Both the position numbers and the translations under genes were made by a program. From Desulfovermiculus sp041686195 (GTDB lineage Bacteria > Desulfobacterota > Desulfovibrionia > Desulfovibrionales > Desulfothermaceae), in contig JAWLEI010000124.1 of the NCBI GenBank assembly GCA_041686195.1, positions 1 to 6,599 on the forward strand: a DNA stretch of 6,599 nucleotides, given 5' to 3'. Below the pieces are notes generated by a model. That model did not search any database, was not told where the DNA came from, and was given only the letters and a program-made list of their open reading frames with translations. Shown here in pieces: positions 1 to 4,983 of this stretch. Every line of letters begins with the position of its first letter. Position 1 is the first letter of the stretch.

Positions 1-807
1 CTCCATATACTTCACTGGGCGACCTAAGAGCTTGGAAGCCAGGGCGACCACATTTTCCTTATACGTGTGGATTTTCAGCCCAAAAGCCCCGCCGATATCT
101 GCAGAGTGCACGGTGACCTTGACTTCCGGCATCCCCAGGGTCTCGGCCATGTTGTGCCGCTGCAAGTAGGGGGTCTGAAAAGTGCCCCACATATCCAGCT
201 TGTCCGCATTTGCATCATAATCAGCCACAAAGCCTCGCGGCTCGATGGGCAGACCAGTTACCCGGCCTTCGGAATAGCTGACCTCCATGACCTGGTCGGC
301 TTGGGCAAATGCCTCCTCCGGGTCCCCGAAATCAAAGACCAGGTGCACCTGCTTATTGTCTCCCCAATCTTCATACAAAAGGGGTGCGTCCGGCTGCAAT
401 GCCTCTTTTGCATCGTGGACGTTGGGCAGGGGATCATAGCTGACCTCGATGAGTTCAGCAGCCCGCTGGGCGGTATATTCGTCCTCGGCCACAACAGCGG
501 CCACCGGCTCTCCGTACCAATAGACCTTGTCCACAGCCAGGGCGTAAACTTCGGCCAGCTTCCAGGTCCACCCCGGATTTTGGAAGTTGGCCTGGACCGG
601 CAAGGGGTTGGTGTGCTCCCTGACCTCTTTGCCGGTGATCACTGTGAGCACCCCGGGCAGAGCCAGGGCCTGTGCAGTATCAATATGCGTGATCCGGGCA
701 TGGGCCTTTGAACTGCCCACAAAGGCCATATGGGCCAGGTGGGGAAAAGACAGGTCGTCGATGAACCTGCCTTTCCCGGCAATAATTCGTTGGTCTCGTG
801 ATTGCAT
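1..807 (-). CDS. Xanthine dehydrogenase family molybdopterin-binding (large) subunit, N-terminal part
   Basis: This gene runs off the window, leaving 269 codons with no stop. The family (xanthine dehydrogenase, aldehyde oxidase, CO dehydrogenase CoxL type) carries the molybdopterin cofactor and hydroxylates purines, aldehydes or other substrates. Visible family landmarks, in order, are an N-terminal GKGRFIDDL (residues 11-19), SSKAHARI (32-39), PGVLTVITG (51-59), the YGEPVAAVVAEDE segment (98-110), the PIEPRG region (187-192) and the cofactor-contacting DIGGAFGLK (237-245), followed by LGRPVKYME at the edge. Family members are usually about 700-800 residues, so roughly two thirds is missing, including the active-site loop that would separate CoxL from other types. 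The start ATG at 807 is supported by an AAGGAG ribosome site at 817-822, nine bases upstream. No FeS or FAD subunit gene precedes it in the window. The family assignment is firm; the substrate is unknown. Confidence 0.9.
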   Translation of the reverse strand, partial: MQSRDQRIIAGKGRFIDDLSFPHLAHMAFVGSSKAHARITHIDTAQALALPGVLTVITGKEVREHTNPLPVQANFQNPGWTWKLAEVYALAVDKVYWYGEPVAAVVAEDEYTAQRAAELIEVSYDPLPNVHDAKEALQPDAPLLYEDWGDNKQVHLVFDFGDPEEAFAQADQVMEVSYSEGRVTGLPIEPRGFVADYDANADKLDMWGTFQTPYLQRHNMAETLGMPEVKVTVHSADIGGAFGLKIHTYKENVVALASKLLGRPVKYME

Positions 808-872
808 GGTGCAATTCTCCTTACATAAGACACTTAAACATTTGAGGTGTGCATGGAACTGCCTATAAGTTG

Positions 873-916
873 TCAGGTTTCAGCGCCGCCGCTGGCCGCA
901 GACGCCCAGTTTGATC
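873..916 (+). repeat. R2 repeat, copy a
   Basis: A 44-base GC-rich block starting TCAGGTTTCAGCGCCGCC and ending CAGTTTGATC. It matches the reverse complement of 4929-4972 with 39 of 44 bases identical. In this copy CAGCG (881-885) and CGCTG (890-894) can pair around a CCGC loop; the other copy does not preserve this stem, so the small hairpin may be incidental. It is the outermost part of the composite repeated in inverted orientation beyond the mttB-like gene. Confidence 0.85.
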
Positions 917-950
917 AAAGGTGAAACTGACCAAGAGGGCTGGGCCTAAG

Positions 951-992
951 GAAGCACCACCAGTAGGCCGCCCTTGACCCCAAGGGCAGGCC
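951..992 (+). repeat. R1 hairpin repeat, copy a
   Basis: The block begins GAAGCACCACCAGTAGGCC and folds into a hairpin: GGCC (966-969) plus GCCCTTG (970-976), loop ACCC, CAAGGGC (981-987), a single unpaired A at 988, then GGCC (989-992). Two further copies, at 4750-4791 and 4868-4908, have the same geometry, including the unpaired A, but different base pairs in the stem. Confidence 0.88.
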
Positions 993-1046
993 CTCCTCAG
1001 GGTAAAATCTAGTTTCATACGAGCGCCTCCTCTGACCGCAGAAGCC

Positions 1047-1143
1047 CAGTTCTTTCTTCGTTCCCAGGGTTTATTCTGTGAACTTTCTTCCAGTTCACCG
1101 GGATCTTCCCTGGGAACGTCTTTTTCTTATGGCTCCGGCCATC
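1047..1143 (+). repeat. R3 two-hairpin element, copy 1 (with nested extra hairpin)
   Basis: Outer stem CGTTCCCAGGG (1059-1069) pairs perfectly with CCCTGGGAACG (1108-1118). Inside it is a second hairpin, GTGAACT (1078-1084) with AGTTCAC (1092-1098). After the T-rich TCTTTTTCTT (1119-1128) comes a short hairpin ATGGC-TCCG-GCCAT (1129-1142). Copy 2 at 4581-4643 shares both ends, with 37 identical bases at the right end, but lacks about 34 bases of the interior. On the plus strand the first hairpin plus T-run resembles an intrinsic terminator, yet no plus-strand gene leads into it. Confidence 0.85.
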
Positions 1144-1192
1144 ATCTCATTTTTTCGATACGTTAGAAGAAGATCTAAAAGTTACCTAACTT

Positions 1193-1288
1193 CTTGTTTC
1201 ATGCGAGGTGTCAGGAAAATCAAAGGAGTATAAGAAAATCTTCTATTCTATTCTTAACTGAAACCAGAAACCTGACACCTGAAACCTG
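1193..1288. repeat. GGTTTCAGGTGTCAGG-type short repeats, left cluster
   Basis: At 1193-1214 lies CTTGTTTCATGCGAGGTGTCAG, whose near-match on the opposite strand is at 4516-4496. Positions 1207-1224 (GGTGTCAGGAAAATCAAA) match 4450-4467 directly with two differences. At 1268-1288 the minus strand reads as imperfect tandem CAGGTTTCAGGTGTCAGG immediately after the BCCT stop codon. A further GTTTCATACGAG lies at 1012-1023. I cannot assign a function; the motifs border the two-gene unit on both sides. Confidence 0.7.
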
Positions 1289-1292
1289 TTTT

Positions 1293-2861
1293 TTACCCGT
1301 TCTGCTCATCATACAACCTTTTGGCGCACATGGGCCCACACCACAGGGTAGGGAGCATGATGAAGGCTACCGGCACAGCGGTGATGACAATGAAGCTCTG
1401 CAAGGCCCCTATCCCCCCGGAACCCATATAAATGAGGATGGCGGCCACAGCACCCATGGTAATGGCCCAAAAAACACGCATGCTGGAAGGTGGATCATCA
1501 CTGCCGGTGACGCAGATAGAGATGGACAAAGACATAGAGTCGCCGGTGGTAGCCAAAAAGATGAAGATGAGAATCAAAAAGATCGGAACCAGGATTTGGT
1601 CCATGGGCAATTGCCCGACAACAGCCAGCAAAGCAGCCGGCAATCCAGAGGAGTTTAAGGGTTCGGAGATCACTCCGGGGTTGTTCATCTCAAAAAATAT
1701 GCCTGACCCGCCCAGAATGGTGAACCAGAAGTGAGTGGCCAAAGGGGCGACCACGCCAACAGCGATCATCATCTCCCTGATGGTCCGGCCACGGGAAATA
1801 CGAGCCACGAGAACAGCCATGAGCGGTCCGTAACCTATAAACCAGCCCCAGAAAAAGATGGTCCACCAGCCCAGCCAGCTCTCATCGCCCCGAAAAAGGC
1901 TCAAGGTTGTAAAATCCTTGACATACGTGCCCATGGACTCGGTAAAGGTGTCGATGATAAAACCGCCCGGGCCGATGAACAGGATAAGGGCTACCAAAGC
2001 CACTGCCAGCAGGACATTGACCCGGCTTAAAAACTGTATGCCCCGATGCAGGCCGGTGACTGCGGATATTGTGTATACAATGACCAGGGCGATAATGATG
2101 CTCAGCTGGGTGGTATACACGTCCGGGATGGCAAAGAGTTCTTGCAGGGCAAAACTGATCTGCAGGCCCAGAAAACCGATGGGTCCGATGGTTCCGGCAG
2201 CCACGGCCAGAATACAGCAGGCCTCTACCACTTTGCCCAGGTTGTTGGTCATGATCTTTTCACCAAAAACCGGGTAGAGCAGGGCCCTGGCCTGCAGAGG
2301 CACGCCGCGATGATAGTGGGCGTACATCAGAACGACGGCTCCCAGGGTGCCTAGTATAGCCCAGGCCAGAAAGCCCCAGTGCAGGAAACTTTGCTCCATG
2401 GCCGGCACCACGGCCGCTTCAGTGGCTGACTCAACCCCCTGGAAGACAGGTGGAGTGGTTAAAAAATGGTACATAGGTTCGGCTGCAGACCAGAAGACGC
2501 CTCCCCCGGCCAACAAGGTGCACATGATAATAGATACCCAGCGGAAGGTGCTCATTTCCGGCTTGTCCAGGTACCCAAGCCGGATATTGCCGTACTTGCT
2601 TGCGGCCAGCCCCATGGCAATAAGAAAATTTAATAGCATCAGCCACTGCCAAAGGGCTCCAAAGTAATTAGCGGAAAGACTGAAGAGTTTATCCACAAGA
2701 TCGGAAACAAAATTCACGTTGATCACGGAGGCGATGACAAACAAGAGAAGTACACCTCCACTGAGGAGAAAAACCAGCCATTCCATATTTTTCAGCTGGT
2801 AAGTCTGGCTGGGCTTGCCTTGGTGGGAACTGCCTTGAGGTGCATCGTTGCTGTTGCTCAT
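1293..2861 (-). CDS. BCCT family transporter (betaine/carnitine/choline-type)
   Basis: A 522-residue inner-membrane protein with about twelve hydrophobic segments, the usual size for BCCT carriers of quaternary amines. Landmarks are WSAAEPMYHF (124-133), HWGFLAW in the fourth helix (161-167), FFWGWFIGYGP in the eighth (336-346) and the family signature ARISRGRTIRE (353-363). Aligned by eye with BetP, the pocket residues W189, W194, W374 and Y197 correspond to W162, W167, F341 and L170, so half of the aromatic box differs. F435, T438 and T439 match the sodium-site segment of BetP helix 10, hinting at Na+ coupling. The C-terminal tail after the last helix is only about 15 residues, lacking the long charged osmosensing tail of BetP, which suits a catabolic role. 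ATG at 2861 has AGGAG nine bases upstream (2871-2875). It lies 112 bases after the methyltransferase gene and is probably co-transcribed. Substrate is inferred from family and neighbour only. Confidence 0.93.
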   Translation of the reverse strand: MSNSNDAPQGSSHQGKPSQTYQLKNMEWLVFLLSGGVLLLFVIASVINVNFVSDLVDKLFSLSANYFGALWQWLMLLNFLIAMGLAASKYGNIRLGYLDKPEMSTFRWVSIIMCTLLAGGGVFWSAAEPMYHFLTTPPVFQGVESATEAAVVPAMEQSFLHWGFLAWAILGTLGAVVLMYAHYHRGVPLQARALLYPVFGEKIMTNNLGKVVEACCILAVAAGTIGPIGFLGLQISFALQELFAIPDVYTTQLSIIIALVIVYTISAVTGLHRGIQFLSRVNVLLAVALVALILFIGPGGFIIDTFTESMGTYVKDFTTLSLFRGDESWLGWWTIFFWGWFIGYGPLMAVLVARISRGRTIREMMIAVGVVAPLATHFWFTILGGSGIFFEMNNPGVISEPLNSSGLPAALLAVVGQLPMDQILVPIFLILIFIFLATTGDSMSLSISICVTGSDDPPSSMRVFWAITMGAVAAILIYMGSGGIGALQSFIVITAVPVAFIMLPTLWCGPMCAKRLYDEQNG

Positions 2862-2973
2862 AAGTGACGTCTCCTGGGTTGGGGTGTCTGATAAGCTCTG
2901 GGCATCTCTTTCAGTGCACCTTGGGAAATTTTATTTGTGATGACAGTGCGATCCATCTTGTATGAACACTTTT

Positions 2974-4401
2974 TTACGACTTTTCTTCCACCGCCCGGGT
3001 TACAACAGCGTCAATCCGGGCCTCAATCTCGGGACTGAGCAGAGCCTTGTGATCGGCTTGAAGCATTTCCTGCATTCGAGCCTGGGCCACGGCCCGGATG
3101 TCCTGGCAACCATCCCGCTCCCAGGAATCGTAGCTGCGATGCTCCATGATCCGGGGCATCCACAGCTCGTCCTGAAAGAACTCAAAGGTGTGCTCATGGG
3201 TCAAAAAGATCCCTCCCGGTCCTACTTCCTTGATCACCTCCAGGGCCGTGCTTTCATCAGTTACATTCACCGGTCGGTTCAGGCGCTTCAAAGCGCCCAT
3301 ACATTCATTGCAAAAGACCACATCCGCAAAATCGACCAACAGATCCGAGTCCAGTTGCATGGCATCGATGATGTCTGCATTCAGAGCGGTCACTGTGCCC
3401 ACCATGCCGGTCTCAAATCCGGCCTGGGCGTCGATGCATTTGGAATCCCGGAGCATGCCCGGCATACGCACCGGCAGATCCAGCCAATGCCCCATCTGGG
3501 CCATGCAGCCCTTTAAAATGGCGAATTCAGGGCTGGCCATGTGCACATTGCCGGTCTTCATATCCATGCCTCGGGCAAAGCTGGTGTACACCACCGGAGC
3601 ACCGGGATTGACTACTTGTGCCGCGGTAATGCAGCCCAGGATCTCGGCATGGGTTTGAGCGCAGGTTCCAGCCACAGTCACCGGCGAGGAGGTCCCCAGG
3701 ATGGGGCCGGAACTGATGATGCTGGGAATATTGTGTCTGCCCATTTCCAGCATGGCCTCCAGGGATTCCCGGTCAATGGCCAGGGGAGGAAGAGTCAAAA
3801 CCCACCCGGAGATGCATGGACGTTGATCAAAGTCTTCCCTGCTTCCGCAGGCCATCGCGGCCATTTCCACTGCATCCCGTACGCATTGCGTCCCGTACAT
3901 GCCCCCGGTAATGTGCTTGGTGGTGTTTTTCAGGCAGGTAGCCCAGGTATACCAGTCGTTGAATTCCCCGGGTACTTCTTGGGGGGTGATCAAGCCGCCA
4001 TTTACTGTGATATGTTCGCACTGGTCGGCAAGGCGAACCAACTGGGCCAGATCCTGGTTTGTAGCCGAACGACGCTCGTCAGTGAACGGATCCAGAACGC
4101 TGGTGGCCATCGTCATACAGGATAGGGCCGGTTGGCGGCTGGTGAAGGTCACATCCCACTGTGAATCCCGGGCGAAAAGAGTCACCCCGGTCCGCTTGGG
4201 TACCTGCTCCAGGGCCTGACTCACCAGATGCGCTGGGAAGAGAACCCGGTCCTGGTCCGTGACTTCCGCTCCAGCCTGCTGCAATTTTTCCAGGGCTTCC
4301 GGAGCCGGCAGACGCATACCCACCTCAGCCAGAATGGTCAGAGCGCTTTGATGGATATTTTCAATGTCCTCTGGAGAGAGGAACTGGAGGATTGGCTGCA
4401 T
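2974..4401 (-). CDS. MttB-superfamily (trimethylamine methyltransferase-like) protein without pyrrolysine
   Basis: A 475-residue cytoplasmic protein of the MttB family, which moves a methyl group from a methylated amine to a corrinoid protein. The reading frame is open throughout, so there is no in-frame amber codon for pyrrolysine as in true MttB; characterised non-pyrrolysine relatives demethylate glycine betaine (MtgB) and other betaines. Family-like stretches include LSPEDIENIHQSALTILAEVG (8-28), NGGLITPQEVPGEFNDW (134-150), PGMLRDSKCIDAQAGFETG (314-332) and the C-terminal GGIFLTHEHTFEFFQDELWMPRI (396-418); the pyrrolysine-equivalent region is probably around 340-352. ATG at 4401 has a strong AGGAGG nine bases upstream (4411-4416). 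The adjoining BCCT transporter supports a quaternary-amine substrate. No corrinoid protein, corrinoid:H4folate methyltransferase or activator (RamA-like) is in the window. Glycine betaine is the best guess; proline betaine, carnitine or another is possible. Confidence 0.92.
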   Translation of the reverse strand: MQPILQFLSPEDIENIHQSALTILAEVGMRLPAPEALEKLQQAGAEVTDQDRVLFPAHLVSQALEQVPKRTGVTLFARDSQWDVTFTSRQPALSCMTMATSVLDPFTDERRSATNQDLAQLVRLADQCEHITVNGGLITPQEVPGEFNDWYTWATCLKNTTKHITGGMYGTQCVRDAVEMAAMACGSREDFDQRPCISGWVLTLPPLAIDRESLEAMLEMGRHNIPSIISSGPILGTSSPVTVAGTCAQTHAEILGCITAAQVVNPGAPVVYTSFARGMDMKTGNVHMASPEFAILKGCMAQMGHWLDLPVRMPGMLRDSKCIDAQAGFETGMVGTVTALNADIIDAMQLDSDLLVDFADVVFCNECMGALKRLNRPVNVTDESTALEVIKEVGPGGIFLTHEHTFEFFQDELWMPRIMEHRSYDSWERDGCQDIRAVAQARMQEMLQADHKALLSPEIEARIDAVVTRAVEEKS

Positions 4402-4436
4402 ACAAATGTTCCTCCTGGGTATGAGGTTACATGAAT

Positions 4437-4516
4437 GGTTTCAGGTTAAGGTGTCAGGTAAATCAGAATCTTATACAATTCCCTGCTGTTTTGTCTGAAA
4501 CCTCGTATGAAACAAG
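4437..4516. repeat. GGTTTCAGGTGTCAGG-type short repeats, right cluster
   Basis: GGTTTCAGGT at 4437-4446 and GGTGTCAGGTAAATCAGA at 4450-4467 correspond to motifs at 1268-1288 and 1207-1224. On the minus strand 4516-4496 matches 1193-1214 of the plus strand with three differences. The cluster overlaps the presumed leader and promoter of the methyltransferase gene. Confidence 0.65.
4470..4497 (-). promoter_or_regulatory. Candidate sigma70-type promoter for the methyltransferase-BCCT pair
   Basis: On the minus strand a -35-like CAGACA (4492-4497) is followed after 16 bases by a -10-like TATAAG (4470-4475). That is four of six and five of six consensus bases with acceptable spacing, and it would leave a leader of roughly 60 bases before the ATG at 4401. 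It is a pattern match in AT-richer DNA, without an operator that I recognise; other positions in the leader remain possible. Confidence 0.35.
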
Positions 4517-4540
4517 ATTTTGCTTTTTTCACCTGCCCCC

Positions 4541-4582
4541 TGGACTGAGATCCGGGGTCACCCCGGCGTAGGCCGGGGTCCA
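4541..4582. repeat. R4 palindromic repeat with two alternative stems
   Basis: TGGAC (4541-4545) and GTCCA (4578-4582) are inverted ends. Inside, CCCCGGC (4561-4567) pairs with GCCGGGG (4572-4578) around GTAG. The same CCCCGG can instead pair with CCGGGG at 4552-4557 around TCA. The sequence resembles the common bacterial intergenic palindromes of the GGNNTC...CCGG...GTCCAG style. It is the only copy in this window. Confidence 0.7.
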
Positions 4583-4643
4583 GCTCTTTCTTCGTTCCCG
4601 GGTTCCTCCCTGGGAACGTCTTTTTCTTATGGCTCCGGCCATC
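4581..4643 (+). repeat. R3 two-hairpin element, copy 2
   Basis: First hairpin: CGTTCCC plus GGG (4593-4602) pairs with CCC (4608-4610) and GGGAACG (4612-4618), leaving T4611 unpaired and a TTCCT loop. A T-rich TCTTTTTCTT follows at 4619-4628, then the hairpin ATGGC-TCCG-GCCAT (4629-4642), whose TCCG loop closed by C-G would be a UNCG-type tetraloop in RNA. It is the short form of the element at 1047-1143, in the same orientation. Confidence 0.85.
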
Positions 4644-4690
4644 TGCTTTTTCCTTCTCAGGACTCAGGCTCTACAGAGAGGGTGTAGAAG

Positions 4691-4749
4691 GGGGCTGGAG
4701 CCCCAAGAAAAGACGTTACGAGTAGAGGGGACCCTCGTAACGACGAAAA
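4691..4749 (-). repeat. R3 two-hairpin element, copy 3 (inverted, diverged)
   Basis: Read on the minus strand it has the same order as copies 1 and 2: a pyrimidine-rich lead CTTTTCGT, a hairpin CGTTACGAG/CTCGTAACG (pairing 4734-4742 with 4714-4722), a TCTTTTCTT link, and a second hairpin GGGGC-TCCA-GCCCC (4691-4704). Stem bases differ from the other copies but pairing is kept, while the linker and the CGTT/AACG base of the first stem are shared. It directly abuts R1 copy b in the same orientation. Confidence 0.75.
4705..4742 (-). terminator. Possible intrinsic terminator of the kor-like operon (within R3 copy 3)
   Basis: On the minus strand a nine-base-pair stem, CGTTACGAG with CTCGTAACG and a 12-base loop, is followed immediately by TCTTTTCTT (complement of 4705-4713). 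It lies about 240 bases after the korB-like stop codon. The T-tract is interrupted by cytosines and the distance from the gene is long, so termination here is uncertain. Confidence 0.35.
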
Positions 4750-4791
4750 GGCCTGTCCTTGAGGGCAAGGACGGCCTACTGGAGGTGCTTC
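4750..4791 (-). repeat. R1 hairpin repeat, copy b (inverted)
   Basis: Reverse complement of R1: read on the minus strand it gives GAAGCACCTCCAGTAGGCC, then stem GTCCTTG, loop CCCT, CAAGGAC, an unpaired A, and GGCC. Compared with copy a, stem pair 2 changes from C-G to T-A with both sides altered. Homology continues a little beyond 4791 toward 4801 (a TA.GCCCA segment). Confidence 0.88.
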
Positions 4792-4867
4792 AGTAAGCCC
4801 AAGACCCTGACTCCTCTTTGCTATCTCAATATAGGCCTTCCTTAGAAGACAAGGGTGACTCCTGCTA

Positions 4868-4908
4868 CTCCTCCAGTAGGGCGGGCTTGACCCCAAGCCC
4901 AGCCCTCT
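4868..4908 (+). repeat. R1 hairpin repeat, copy c
   Basis: CTCCTCCAGTAGG is followed by stem GGGC (4879-4882) plus GGGCTTG (4883-4889), loop ACCC, CAAGCCC (4894-4900), an unpaired A at 4901, then GCCC (4902-4905). Relative to copy a, three stem pairs are swapped (two in the upper stem, one in the lower), each on both sides. The AGAGGGCTGGGC complement at its right end also appears alone at 934-945, as if a similar copy there had been mostly deleted. Confidence 0.82.
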
Positions 4909-4928
4909 TCATACTCTGTTTCTTGCTC

Positions 4929-4972
4929 GATCAAACTGATCGTCTGTGGCCGGAGGCGGCGCTGAAACCTGA
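4929..4972 (-). repeat. R2 repeat, copy b (inverted)
   Basis: Reverse complement of the R2 block at 873-916 with 39 of 44 bases identical. It begins only 11 bases past the korB-like stop codon, so it would lie in the 3' end of that transcript. Confidence 0.85.
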
Positions 4973-4983
4973 AACCGGGCATC

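Larger units (their letters stand above)
808..1292. other. Intergenic region with repeat mosaic (left flank of the methyltransferase-transporter pair)
   Basis: These 485 bases between the BCCT stop and the molybdenum-hydroxylase start contain no convincing gene. Reading plus strand, they hold R2 (873-916), a short AGAGGGCTGGGC link (934-945), hairpin R1 (951-992), two-hairpin element R3 (1047-1143) and a cluster of CAGGTTTCAGGTGTCAGG-like motifs (1193-1288) that ends five bases before the BCCT stop codon. I see no clear minus-strand intrinsic terminator after the BCCT gene and no convincing promoter for the gene at 807. Confidence 0.8.
4402..4983. other. Intergenic region with dense hairpin repeats (right flank)
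   Basis: These 582 bases between the korB-like stop and the methyltransferase start contain no convincing gene. From low to high coordinates: ribosome site and leader of the methyltransferase, GGTGTCAGG-type motifs, a candidate promoter, palindrome R4 (4541-4582), R3 copy 2 (4581-4643), a small TCTACA/TGTAGA hairpin (4670-4688), R3 copy 3 inverted (4691-4749), R1 copy b inverted (4750-4791), R1 copy c (4868-4908) and R2 copy b inverted (4929-4972). The stretch 4792-4867 shows nothing recognisable. Confidence 0.8.

Noticed and set aside
67..711. Plus-strand open frame of 214 codons at the left end
   Set aside because: It lies fully antisense to the molybdopterin-subunit gene, whose translation matches a known family throughout; the plus-strand product has no recognisable features.
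1047..1143. Intrinsic terminator on the plus strand (also 4581-4643)
   Set aside because: Hairpin plus T-rich tract fits the form, but no plus-strand gene feeds into either copy, so I annotate them as repeats only.
1194..1658. Plus-strand open frame of 154 codons crossing the end of the BCCT gene
   Set aside because: It overlaps the BCCT coding sequence antisense and its other part is short-repeat DNA; the product is low-complexity and shows no family signature.
2862..2973. Possible separate promoter or terminator between the methyltransferase and BCCT genes
   Set aside because: No convincing hairpin with T-run or promoter pair was seen in the 112-base gap; simple co-transcription is the better reading.
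3541..4125. Plus-strand open frame of 194 codons
   Set aside because: It is antisense to the well-supported MttB-family gene and explained by the open-frame tendency of GC-biased coding DNA.
2974..4401. Pyrrolysine-containing trimethylamine methyltransferase
   Set aside because: The reading frame is open from start to stop with no in-frame TAG, so there is no pyrrolysine codon.
4657..4896. Minus-strand 79-codon frame in the intergenic region
   Set aside because: It is made of R1 and R3 repeat sequence, uses a TTG start without a ribosome site, and gives a composition unlike a real protein.
873..4972. CRISPR array or classical insertion sequence
   Set aside because: The repeats are few, diverged, unevenly spaced and present in both orientations, and no transposase or Cas gene occurs in the window.
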